Shown: positions 45,180 to 54,839 of the stretch, piece after piece | How the letters are laid out: every line of letters starts with the position of its first letter | How positions within the stretch are numbered: position 1 is the first letter of the stretch | Source: Epiperipatus broadwayi | Lineage: Eukaryota; Onychophora; Udeonychophora; Euonychophora; Peripatidae | Direction of reading: 5' to 3' | NCBI GenBank assembly: GCA_028023455.1 | Contig: JAQFVV010006238.1 | Location: 4,102,572-4,166,571 of the forward strand | Length of the DNA stretch: 64,000 bases | Notes under the pieces: generated by a model | Told to the model about the DNA's origin: nothing | Database searches by the model: none | The model's input: only the letters and a program-made list of their open reading frames with translations | Program-made: the position numbers and the translations under genes

Positions 45180-45240
45180 CTGTAAGATAATGAGTATTCT
45201 TCCGACTTGCAATGCTTACTCTAATCTAGGTTCGAATCGA
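45180..45240 (+). other. Possible tRNA-like sequence
   Basis: GTAAGATAATGAGTATTC could be a box A region, and 35 bp later TCTAGGTTCGAATCGAG holds an almost perfect B box (GGTTCGAATC). A full cloverleaf is not convincing, so this is at most a SINE head or tRNA relic. Confidence 0.3.
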
Positions 45241-45356
45241 GTGAAGTATATTTAAAATAATTTTTGCTAATTTTTTTCTTCCAGATAGTTAGCCCATATC
45301 TAATCCAGATAACTAACTAATATTGATTGGTAAGTGGAAATCCTGCACTATTAGCT

Positions 45357-45408
45357 AGAGAGTGAAACATTAATTGGAAAATGAGAGTGAAACATTAATT
45401 GGAAAATG
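45357..45408. repeat. 25 bp tandem duplication
   Basis: GAGAGTGAAACATTAATTGG plus AAAAT occurs twice in a row. Confidence 0.9.
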
Positions 45409-45409
45409 T

Positions 45410-46195
45410 TCACATATTCATAGTCCATCTATACGTTAAATCTAGAGACTGGTATTTTCTTCACTGTTCCTTAAAAAATAATCGGACTGTTTATTTTTCA
45501 GGAATTCATAAGGCTTGATCACTCTACCATTGCATTTTTATGAGATGCTTATGTTTAAGGCTGCCTTTATGTTCCCTATTTATATTCCTTATTTGTAGCT
45601 ATAGTTTATTATAACAGATTAATATTATTAAAAGATAATGCTAAATCATAGGTTTACCACCCAAAGGTGGATGACACATCCTTTGCCAGTGGTAAAGCTT
45701 AATCATAATGGAAATACATAATTATATTTCCATGATAAGTGCATTAAATTTATTTGGTCAATTTACTCCCAATTTAATACCAGCACTTAATGCTATATAT
45801 CAGTAAATATGTGAACAATGGAATACTCAATTATTTAGAAAAAATTCATAGATTTGATCTCAGATTATGGACATTAGAACAATTTCATAAATCAGCATAA
45901 TCTGTGAATCTCTGGATTATTGATAAGCACTCTGGCATAGTAATGTGGTTTGGATTAAATTAAGGTTTCACTAATGCACCATGAACATACAGGTCACCAC
46001 CATTCGATCAAATTCTCAAACTAATGGGATTATATAAAATTTAGTTTGGTAACACTTATTTTTGTAAGGTTATAATTAAATTTTAGATATAATACGTAAG
46101 GTTTCAGTTTCAACATTTACTTAGATGTTCCTCTCCCCTAATTTTTCTCCCCTAATTACTAATAAATACTTTTAAATATGATGGGTTTTTTTTTT
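45410..46195. other. AT-rich stretch without recognisable genes
   Basis: A moderately complex part (45640-46060) holds no readable domain. No RNA seen. Confidence 0.4.
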
Positions 46196-46199
46196 GCTC

Positions 46200-46320
46200 A
46201 GCATAGATTAGCATAGTCGGTAGTGTCACACTTTGGAGAATCTTTGAATCGATTTCAGTTCTAGCAGTTCTGATGCTTGACTTTTTTATAAACTCTCCAG
46301 CAATAAAGCCATTCAATTAT
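46200..46320 (+). mobile_element. Family D tRNA-like SINE copy
   Basis: TTAGCATAGTCGGTAGTGTC (box A region), TTGAATCGATTTCAGTTC (B box region), TTTTTTATAAACTCTCCAGC and the AATAAAGCCATTCA tail. The AATAAA hexamer in the conserved tail could act as a poly(A) signal. Confidence 0.6.
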
Positions 46321-46407
46321 TCTTCCTATTTAGTCACACACAGCAAGCTAGAGTAATCAATGGATGCCAGAAGGCTTGTGCATAAAATCCCCATCTAGTG
46401 CCTACTC

Positions 46408-46466
46408 ATCCAATATCCCCAGACTAGTTTCTGGCTTGTGGCCTTCGTCAGTGAGGAGCCTTGGAT
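46408..46466 (-). ncRNA. Type I hammerhead ribozyme, family A, unit 1 (intact core)
   Basis: Minus strand: outer stem I ATCCAA/TTGGAT, internal loop GGCT/ATA, inner stem I CCTCA/TGGGG, CTGACGA, AGGC-CACAA-GCCA, GAAAC, TA, GTC, with cleavage between 46422 and 46421. All core positions fit the consensus. Helix II has a GGC/GCC stem behind an A.A at 10.1/11.1. Stem III is two pairs (AC/GT) with a TA loop; such short stems III are known to work better as dimers. Confidence 0.8.
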
Positions 46467-46563
46467 CTGAGAGCACTGCATCTAGATCTATACATATTGC
46501 CACTCAGGGGAATCAATGGATGCCAGAAGGCTTGTGCATAAAATCCCCATCTAGTGCCTACTC

Positions 46564-46622
46564 ATCCAGTATCCCCAGACTAGTTTCTGGTTTGTGGCCT
46601 TCATCAGTGAGGAGCTTTGGAT
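46564..46622 (-). ncRNA. Type I hammerhead ribozyme, family A, unit 2
   Basis: Same fold with CTGATGA (N7 = U), which is equally allowed. Helix II is AGGC-CACAA-ACCA with one pair weakened. GAAAC, TAGTC and TGGGG are kept. The outer stem I is ATCCAA (weakened to ATCCAG on the 5' side by plus-strand change) against TTGGAT. Confidence 0.72.
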
Positions 46623-46719
46623 CTGAGAGCACTGCATCTAGATCTATACGTATTGCCACTCAGTGGAATCAATGGATGCCAGAAGGCTTGTGCATAAAAT
46701 TCCCATCTAGTGCCTACTC

Positions 46720-46778
46720 ATCCAATATCCCCAGACTAGTTTCTGGCTTGTGGCCTTTGTCAGTGAGGGGCCTTGGAT
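46720..46778 (-). ncRNA. Hammerhead ribozyme, family A, unit 3 (G8 mutated)
   Basis: CTGACAA in the first box (G8 to A) is the only core change. Stem I, helix II (GGC/GCC), GAAAC and TAGTC match unit 1. Loss of G8, the general acid in the catalytic mechanism, should abolish cleavage. Confidence 0.7.
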
Positions 46779-46799
46779 CTGAGAGCACTATTTAGTCTA

Positions 46800-48470
46800 C
46801 CTTTTCAATACAATTATTTTTCTAATAATTTATGGAATTTACTTTATTATACATCAGAATCAAAATAAATATTATCTTCATCATATTTTATTTGAAGTAA
46901 AAGTACTTCTTTAGGTCATCTGACAAACAATTGTTGTTTAATGTATGTATAGTAAGAGAAAAGTGCTTTGAAATTCTATAGTGGTGAATAATTGCAATGT
47001 ATTATAGTTGAATGAGGAATGCATTGATAAAAAACACACAAAAAAAGCCTAGACAACATAAAGCATAGTTACAGTTTACAACAAATAAAATAGCAGTTAT
47101 TAGTTAATAAGAGTCATTTTGAAAATCCAAAACATTTAGAAATATACTCAGATCTCAAAAAAAAAACAAAACAAAACAACAAATTATTTATGTTATAAGT
47201 GAAAAAGAAATAATGAAATCAAAGTAGCAAAGACAAATAGAGCATCTATTATATTCCAAATAATATTTCTCAACTAAGTTTTAAATACACTGAGAAAATG
47301 TGAGGCTTACTTTAATTTCTTAAAAATGATATCCCAAGACATATCTTAATTATATATAAAAAAAAACAGCTTTAAGAATGCAGGTCTTAGATAAGATAAT
47401 TTCTTGATGCATAATTGCCTTACTTCCCATTTTGAATTTTAAGTCTCATTGATAAAGACAAAAGCCAGGAAACAGTCTGTGCATTCAAGTGCACATGGTA
47501 ACCAGTGATTTCCCAAACTTATGGTAGATGGTATTAAGACCTGAGGGCTGCATTTGTTTTAATTTTATTTATTATTAACTTTATTGTGACTTTTTTGAAT
47601 AATTTGAACTAGAATAATGTTTATCTGACCATGTTTTCTTCAGAAGCTATTTAATTTACTGATATCCATTATATATTACATAAGTTTCAGTCTTGGTTGG
47701 ACAACATTCTTAGATTGGATTGCTTTTTAAAAAAAAAACAAAAAGTGAAGAAACCTAAGTTTGAGATAAATCAAAAAAATATCTAGGAATCAAGTTTTCA
47801 TTTGTTCTATGAGGACCAACAAATTCTGAATGACTTAAAAAAATATTGTCTACTGAAGTAAGATACGGTTTAATATCATTGTGAAAGAGAATAATAAAAT
47901 GTTAAATAGCTTTTACTTAGCCGGTTCATTTCATTTCTAGTGATTTTTTCTTAGAGAGGTTTTACCAGAATTACATTGCTTTGTGACACATTGTGCCCAT
48001 TACTGTACTCAAATGGTTGGGAATCTACAGTTTGACATAAAATACGTAGTCACATGACAATCAAATTTTATTTAAATTTAGAGCAATTTCCATCTTTGAT
48101 TTTTTTTCTTGCTATGAATAGATAAATATTACTATTTGCAGGTTTTTGTGCTTTTGTATATTGTGATATTTTCTCCTCAATCTTTTTAATATTTTGGAAT
48201 AAAATAATCATAGCTAAATCTATCAAGGTCATATGACACCTAATAACCTGTGTAGTTAAAATTTAATTTCAAAAAAAATCTGTTACTATATAATTTCTTG
48301 TTTTTTAAACCCTGCATTTATTTTTTATTTTAAAACACCAACATAGTGAATGTTAAAAGATTGGTATTTTTCTTTCCTAAATTTCAATCCTTTTATGGTC
48401 TTTTTTATAAGGTTTTATATTTGAAACATTAAATCTATTATTATATATCTGGCAAAAAAAACTTCAATAT
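46800..48470. other. AT-rich stretch with one family A relic
   Basis: Apart from a diverged family A fragment at 47400-47500, where the hammerhead position at 47441-47495 reads TTGATAA...GGAAACAGTC, no gene or RNA is recognised. Confidence 0.45.
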
Positions 48471-48618
48471 TATATCACATGATCACCATCTCTTATGCTA
48501 GCACATAACTGCTATTAAACAGGCAAAATTCTCCATACAGTGCTGCCACCCTGTGTCAACTAGAGTAATCAATGGATGCCAGGGGTTTGTGCATAAAATC
48601 CCCATCTAGTGCCTACTC

Positions 48619-48676
48619 ATCCAATATCCCCAGATTAGTTTCTGGCTTTGGCCTTCATCAGGAAGGAGCCTTGGAT
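48619..48676 (-). ncRNA. Hammerhead ribozyme, family A
   Basis: CTGATGA, AGGC-CAAA-GCCA, GAAAC, TA, ATC, TGGGG. Outer stem I ATCCAA/TTGGAT is intact and inner is CTTC-/TGGGG (weaker). The two core boxes are complete. G16.2 is A, weakening the tiny stem III. Confidence 0.65.
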
Positions 48677-48852
48677 CTGAGGCACTGCACCTAGATAGGT
48701 GCAGTGCTCTCAGATCCATGGCTCCTCCCAAACTAGTTACTGCATCTAGATCCTAAGATCTAGGTGCAGTACTCTTAGATCAAGGCTCATCCCTGGTGAA
48801 TGCCACAAGCCAGAAACTAGTCTGGGTATAAGATCTAGGTGCAGTGCTTCTG

Positions 48853-48911
48853 ATCGAAGGCTCCTCCCCGATGAAGGCCACAAGTCAGAAACTAGTCTGG
48901 GGATATTGGAT
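48853..48911 (+). ncRNA. Hammerhead ribozyme, family A, U4 mutated
   Basis: CCGATGA in the first box (U4 to C), AGGC-CACAA-GTCA, GAAAC, TAGTC, TGGGG and ATATTGGAT. One core base is lost. A further partial copy just upstream (48777-48830) has CTGGTGA and lacks the outer 3' strand. Confidence 0.62.
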
Positions 48912-49019
48912 GAGTAGGCACTAGATGGGGATTTTATGCACAAGCCTTCTGGCATCCATTGATTACTCTGGTTGGCACAGGGTGGTAGTACTTTATGGAG
49001 AGTTTTGCCTGTTAAATAT

Positions 49020-50120
49020 ATATTATCAACAGGCATGCATGTTCTATAAATTATTTTTCAATTTTTTTTTTCCTTTTTTTTATTAAACAAACTAGTGCAA
49101 TACTTTGATCCAAGAACTTTGGTTACAAACTTGTCCCAGTTCATATAATTAAAAAATATTCTAATTATCATCTATTTATCACATATATTTGTCATAGTTT
49201 ATACTGACATTTTATATATACATATAAACAAATACCATTAAGAGCATTAAAAACACATTTATTTTGCAATGATGAATAACGTAAAAGTAATGAGTTTGTC
49301 ACAAAAGTGTTAAAAGCACGGTAAAATATTTGCAATATAGATTAATTATGTACTTCATTAAATTGTGGCCATTTGTTTTGTAAGTACAGTATATATTTTA
49401 CATAGGAAAATAATTATATAGAGCTAAATGCAAAGTTTTTTTTTTATGTTTTTTGTATGCACTTGTTTTATTATTATTAGGAAAAGAGATTGCGAGGGTA
49501 GTTCTTTAATTAATTAATTAATTAAATAATAATAAAAAGTAGAAAGAAGTCTGAATAGAGTAATAATGCTTAGAAATGATTTTTTAAAGGGGGACTGTTT
49601 TAATAAGATTAATTTAACTGGAATATTTGCTAAATAGTGTCGAGATTTTATTAATTTTTTAAAAGTTATGTAATTGTAATTATTGAATTTTTTAAGTTAT
49701 ATTGATTTATGTTTTTTCCATCATTTATGCATCTTTTTTTATCTTTATTTTTTTATTGATTCCGGTTGGCAAATCATTTGATAGTTATAAGAAGTAAAAT
49801 GTTATAAAGTCTATACTTTTCTTCTTCAGTTTTTCCCTTCAATGCATTCAAAACTCTTTGTATGTAAATAATGACCTTCTCAGTTGAAAAGTATTTTGCC
49901 CAGAGCTCAAGGATTTACATTACTTTGAAAGAAAGAAAAAGAAATCACTCGATCAGTACTTGAGGATTCAAATATGTCCAATAATTCAGTGAAAATTTCT
50001 GAATTTTAAATACCGCTTCTTTTTATTTATTTTTTGCTAAAAAAAAAATAAATAAATCGAAAATGATTTTTTTTTTTACTTCTGAGTGATAAAATTAAAG
50101 ATTTTATCTGTATGCATATA
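49020..50120. other. AT-rich stretch without recognisable genes
   Basis: No RT sequence that could be the missing 3' half of the LINE at 50.7-54 kb is visible here. A (TTAA)n run lies near 49508-49526. Confidence 0.45.
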
Positions 50121-50124
50121 TAAG

Positions 50125-50672
50125 TATTTGAAAACCAGGCACTCTTCACAAACCTGGAGCTTAATTGTAAATATAGGGGATTTGAACTCAGACTTTTAAG
50201 CACCCACCAACTATCCACTCTATGTCATACAACTGATATACATGACCACACACATGCAAAAAAGATAAATAATCACCAATATACATATTTCATGCTAAAC
50301 CAGCACTCATCAGTTGGTCCTGATTATCATCTCCCACACATATATATAATCAGTATTCAGTTTTATATTAAGATAGCAAATCTTCACACTTTAATGGACA
50401 GGCTTCAATCTACTCCAGCCTTCAACTTTTCAGCCATCCATACCATTGAAAATCTGATGATGGAAAGTCCAAATCTCATGCTGATGCCAACATTATCACC
50501 ATGCCCCTGTATAAGACCTTATCCATTTAAATACATAGAAGAGGGATGGGCAGGATACAAGCTTCATATATAAATATTTGAAAATCAGGCACTGTTCACA
50601 AACCTGGAGCTTAATTGTACATATAGGGAATTTGCTCTCATACTTTCAAGCACCTGCTAACTATCCACCCTA
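50125..50672 (-). mobile_element. Family B repeat, one unit plus second head
   Basis: CACAAACCTGGAGCTTAATT occurs near 50148 and again near 50598, 450 bp apart, so this is one full unit plus the next head. Minus-strand heads show box A (TGGATAGTTGGTGGG) and box B (GAGTTCAAATCCCC). The hammerhead is at 50270-50326. The right-hand head begins directly at the broken end of the LINE (about 50672), and both read on the minus strand. Confidence 0.78.
50270..50326 (-). ncRNA. Type I hammerhead ribozyme, family B, intact core
   Basis: Minus strand: TAATC-AGGA-CCAA, CTGATGA, helix II GTGCT-GGTTT-AGCAT (5 pairs, closing G.U), GAAA, stem III ATA/TAT with loop TG, A17, then TTGG-T-GATTA. The core is complete. 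The closing pair is G.U because C11.1 became T, again at the CpG step next to G12. Confidence 0.8.
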
Positions 50673-50744
50673 TTTCGCCTTTCCACTTTTCAATCTCTTC
50701 CTGCCTCATTCAGTTCATTTTTTGTGAACCTAATATTTCCATTA

Positions 50745-52187
50745 CTACCTGCTTTCATGTTTTCGAATCATTAATTCCTTCACATCTAACATTTTTTCTA
50801 TATCCATTACATATCTATTTAAGATTCCCTCTACCTCTTCTCTAGAGCTACACTCTATTCCCTCATCATCTATTAATACTATCTCTCTTTCCCCTACATT
50901 TCTCTTTTTAATGTAATTCCAAATTTTTTTACTCCCATCTCTTCCACTTTTATTAATATTCTCCAACAATTTACTATTTAACTTCATCCTCTCTCTATAA
51001 TTATCCATTTTAGCCAACTTCTTCTTTTCTAAGTACTTTTCCCATTTAGCATTAATATCATTTTCACTTTCTTTATTCTTAATAGCACACTTATATTCTC
51101 TGCATGCTTCTTTCCTCTCTTTTACACTTTTACTAACTCTCATTTTTTTATTACTTTTATTCCTCCGCATATTCTCAACTAAAACCCTATTTGCCACTTT
51201 TTCTATTTCACTACACCAGTCCTTATATTCATCCCCAACCAACTGCTGCATGGTTTCTTCAACTTTTATTTTATACTCTTCCAACTTATTCTTATCATTC
51301 ACTCTACATCCACATCTTTCACTATTGTTACTACCTTTATCTCTATCCTCCATCACATTACTAACCATTTCTATTACAATAAAGTTATGATCACTATTAC
51401 ACACTCTCTCTTCATTATCAACACCTTAATTTTCCGTATTTTGTTCATTCCCTGTTTCTCTACCAATTCATAATCTATTGTGTGAAATACATTATTCCTA
51501 GACCATGTGTATTGTCCCTCATACATATTTGATAAATTCCCAATGCTCAATTTTACTCTTTGACAAAATTCCTTCCAAAACTGACCATTCTTATTATTTA
51601 CATCATCAATTTCTTCAATATGTCCATTCATATCCCCTATAATCATTATTCTCTTCCTCTTTTCTTTAAACCTCTGTATATCCTTAACTAGTCATTCATA
51701 TATACTACTGTTCCACTCCATTACAGTTTGACTATCTCCAATGGCTATATACACTACAGGCACCATCCATTCTTGTCTACCCAACTTTATTTCAAACCAC
51801 AAATGCTCTTGACATTTAACAATATTTAAATATTTTTTCGATATAACACCTATACCACCACCCCTTTTTTCTTTTTCTTTTCTGTTTACACCCTGCCATA
51901 CCACCTTTTCCCAAATAGGTTCTTCTTCTCTTAGATGAGTTTCCACTACTGCTAATAACTCAAGCTCTTCATTTTCAATTGCTTTATTTAATTCCAACCA
52001 CTTTTTCTGGTCTCCTACCACCTTGCATATTCAAAAACCCAATTTTAACAATTTCTTCTTTACTAACTACTCTTTTATAAATTCTTTTAATTCTTTCTTC
52101 TCCATTACGTTTATAACAAACTTTCTTACCATTAATCTTACAGAACCATTCCCTCTCCACATCTACACTTATATCTAAATCTACCAT
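50745..52187 (-). pseudogene. LINE ORF2: APE-type endonuclease and pre-RT linker
   Basis: Three frames must be joined. 52187-51984 ends IVKIGFLNMQGGRRPE (the N of the LN.QG block). 52021-51692 has LELLAVVETHLREEE (catalytic E), GGGIGV and WMVPVVYIAIGDS. 51646-51374 has MIIGDMNGHIEEID (GD.N.H), YTWSRNN and TIDYEL. 51404-50745 opens with MCNSDHNFIVIEM (SDH) and continues as a 200-residue K/E-rich helical linker. All catalytic endonuclease motifs are still present, so decay is recent. At least two frameshifts (near 52010 and 51400) kill the ORF, and RT is absent. Confidence 0.83.
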
Positions 52188-52258
52188 CTTTTGCTTATTT
52201 CTTATTTCCCATCCATTCTTCTTTTTGATGATATTACAATTTAAAAGCCCACCCCTCT

Positions 52259-53261
52259 TTAAAAGTTTCCCGAATTATATTCTTTAAATATCAGACTCCC
52301 TAAAACTTCACTTCCTTGCTTTCCTAAGTGTAAGCCATCTTTACTATATAACTCCCTCCTTCTAATAAACCAATCCCATACATCCACAAACACAACATTA
52401 TTTCTCTCACACAATTTTTTCACTCTCTCATTTATAGAACATGGCCTATCTAACAAATGCCTCTTATTTTGGTAATACTCCAACTACCCCTACTTTTCCT
52501 TTAATCTCCCTCAAATTCCTAATCAATTCTACATACTCATCCATTACTCTCTCTGATGGCTCTAACAAATTGTTAGTCCCTACCATAACATACACATCTC
52601 TACTACCTTGCTTTCTTACTTTATTTCTCACATCCCTAATTTTTGCTCCAGGTAAACATACTCTAACATACTTGCTTCTATTTTTCCTTGCAATTATATC
52701 CCCACATTCTCTTATTAGTGAATCGCCTATCAATACCGCCTCATAGTCTACTTTCTCTACTCCATTTATAACCTTTTCTACCATCTTCTGGACTTTGTTA
52801 TCCATTTCTTCCTTATCATTTCTACTCAATAATTCCTTTATCTCGTCACACTTCGTCTCTAACAATTTTAATTTTACTTCTACACCCTTCACTTCTTCCT
52901 CTATTTTACTTATTCTCTGACTAACCATCTCCATTGCATTACTACTTTCTCCACCCATATTTCCTGGAACTCCACTAAAACCATACTCTGTCCTACCTTT
53001 TTTAACTACATTTTGCTCCCTCTCCTCTGACTTGCTCTCTAGACTACCTACACTTAGAAACCACTTTCTTACCTCTTTAATCACATTTACACACTGACTA
53101 CATAACCAGAAATCTGTTACATCCTTCCTATTCTTATTCAAACATTTCAAATGATACACCTCAGCACACACTGTACACTCTACAAGTGCTCGCCTAATTC
53201 CTTTTTGCCGATCGTATATACATTGTGCCATACAAATGCAATCCATATTCTTATTTTTCAA
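52259..53261 (-). pseudogene. LINE ORF1: PHD finger plus SGNH esterase
   Basis: The 53261-52464 frame (265 codons) starts with a C4HC3 PHD-like finger: C8, C10, C29-x2-C32, H37-x2-C40, W52 and C54-x2-C57. A coiled-coil-like K/E-rich segment follows (about residues 95-165). Then come the esterase blocks AVLIGDSLIREC (nucleophile Ser at about 181), LPGAKIRDV, and MVGTNNL (about 228). A one-base shift near 52470 leads into 52483-52259, which carries VVFVDVWDWF and SKDGLHLGKQG, holding the catalytic Asp and His of the DGLHL block. ORF1 proteins of CR1-type LINEs are known to combine such esterase and zinc finger domains. The whole active site survives apart from the frameshift. Confidence 0.85.
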
Positions 53262-53287
53262 GTCACCTATTCTATATTTGACTTTAT

Positions 53288-53745
53288 AATACCTTTCCTA
53301 TTTTTCAAACACCCTTATATGGAAAAATAAAAATAAAAAAACTTTTTTACTTTTTCCCAAAGCTGATCAAACTATAACCATGTGTTTTCTAATGTTAGGC
53401 CTCCCAAGCGTTGCCTTTTTTTTTTTTCAAAATAAATGTCTTATTTCAAAATTTAAAAAAAATCTTCAGTAACAAATTTAACTAAAACAAATTAAATTTT
53501 CATACAACTTTTTTATAAATACCTCTCCTATTCTTCTAACACCCTTATACAGAAAAATAAAAAACTTTTTTACTTTTTCCCAAATCTGATCAACTATACA
53601 TACCCACGTGTTTTCTAACATTAGACCTCCCCAAACATTGTCTTTTTTCTCAAAATAAATGTCTATTTTAAAATTAAAAAAAACCTTCAGTAACAAACTT
53701 AACTAAAACCAATTAAACTTACATACAACTTTTTTTATAAATATC
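53288..53745 (-). promoter_or_regulatory. LINE 5'-UTR tandem units (~230 and ~222 bp)
   Basis: The block starting AATACCTTTCCTATTTTTC (plus-strand coordinates, 53288) recurs at 53518 and, cut short, at 53740. It includes ACTTTTTTACTTTTTCCCAA, TGTGTTTTCTAA/CGTGTTTTCTAA and TTCAGTAACAAA phrases. Tandem monomers upstream of ORF1 recall LINE promoters built from repeated units. Promoter function is inferred from position alone. Confidence 0.65.
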
Positions 53746-54079
53746 CTAACACACATTCAACAAGAACAACTTTTTTAAAAAAAAAAAATCTTCTACACCT
53801 AAAATGTCGAACGAAAACCTTTCTAACAGTTAAACACAAAAATTTTCAATCTTTCAAATAACTCACTCTCTTGATCACAATTTATACTTTCATACACAAT
53901 AATTACACAATAATTAATGTGCTGCTCTCAAAAAATCAATTTCACACTTAACTAACAACAAACTAAAAAAAAATTTAAAAATATAAAAATTTGACTTAGC
54001 TCTATGTCTTATTAACAGCGTGATACAACTTTCAATATTCTTTGCAATACTGCCTTCTGGTGGTGTTAAACTGTATCTG

Positions 54080-54835
54080 AGGTTTTTTCATACCTAATTT
54101 TTGGAACTATATAAATTCAAAAAGTGATAAAATAAAATATATATACATATATGAGTAAAGGAATACTTTTACTCACATAAATGCACATGAAAATAAAAAA
54201 AATGTACTATGAAATAAATAATTTTTTGTTTAGTTTTCACAAATAAAAGTCTGAGGCCATCTTGTCTTATTCCCAAAGAATCATTTGCAACCAACACCCA
54301 CTTTCTTGTATAAATGCTATCCTATTTATCACATGAAAAAGCCATTTTAGGTGATTTATATTATGAATAAATGCATTTCTTTAATTTTTTATTATAATGT
54401 TAATCAGGTTGCTTTGTTTATTTTATTTTATAGTATTTTAATTTTATTCTCTTGGTTCATATGGTGTATCAGTTTCCAGAAATTGATTCAAATTTTCCAG
54501 AGCAGTCTTTTTTAAAAAAAATTATAACCCTTTCTGGGCCTTATTAGTTCTGTACAACATCACATGACCTTTGTCATTTACATTTCACATAATCTTTAGA
54601 CACTGTGTTTTATTTTATTTACTCCTGGGTTATTAGCTATGAATTTGATTAATCAATAGATAGTAGATTGCCATGTCATTACATTAGCAACCTCAAATTA
54701 GTTTGTTTTATGGCCTTTTTTAGTAATTATATATGGACTTAATACATTCACACATCTTGAAGCCACCTAATGTAAAATTGATGCCCTAAAATATATAGTT
54801 GCTGACTTAGTGGAAATCCATATAATTATACAGTT
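54080..54835. other. AT-rich stretch without recognisable genes
   Basis: Nothing recognised between the LINE 5' end and the next family A copy. Confidence 0.4.
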
Positions 54836-54839
54836 GTTA

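Larger units (their letters stand above)
46335..46795 (-). mobile_element. Family A: three head-to-tail 156 bp units, each with a hammerhead
   Basis: The phrase AATCAATGGATGCCAGAAGG starts at 46355, 46511 and 46667, exactly 156 bp apart. Each unit contains a minus-strand hammerhead (46408-46466, 46564-46622, 46720-46778), so cleavage would release 156 nt monomers. The long frame across the array (46364-46795) exists only because 156 is divisible by three. Units differ at a few per cent of positions. This is the most direct evidence in the window that family A can multiply as concatemers. Confidence 0.9.
48473..49018. mobile_element. Family A repeat, complex inverted copy
   Basis: Left part (48473-48700) reads in the minus element orientation, beginning with TATCACATGATCACCATCTC. 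Right part (48830-49018) reads plus and ends CATTGATTACTCTGGTTGGC...GGAGAGTTTTGCCTG. Between them are partial duplicates. Hammerheads are at 48619-48676 (minus), 48777-48830 (plus, partial) and 48853-48911 (plus). Confidence 0.78.
50673..54080 (-). mobile_element. CR1/L2-group LINE with 5' end, lacking RT and 3' end
   Basis: Read leftwards: a leader from about 54080, two and a bit tandem 5'-UTR units (53288-53745), ORF1 (PHD finger plus SGNH esterase), ORF2 endonuclease, then an abrupt end at about 50672 before the RT domain. The sense strand is strikingly purine-rich. Normal target-primed insertion loses the 5' end, so a copy that keeps the promoter and loses the 3' end implies later deletion, recombination or replacement by the abutting family B unit. 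Sense-strand composition and codon use match the 3' ends at 31920, 33718 and 60540, which may be the missing end of the same family. Confidence 0.8.

Noticed and set aside
46364-46795. 143-codon open frame with three repeats of MPEGLCIKSPSSAYSS
   Set aside because: It lies exactly on the 156 bp tandem array; the unit length is a multiple of three, so one open unit gives a long frame. The conserved element on the other strand is the hammerhead. The minus frame at 48746-49036 has the same cause.
52441-52746. 101-codon plus-strand frame
   Set aside because: Antisense to the esterase region of the LINE ORF1; arises from the strong purine bias of the sense strand.
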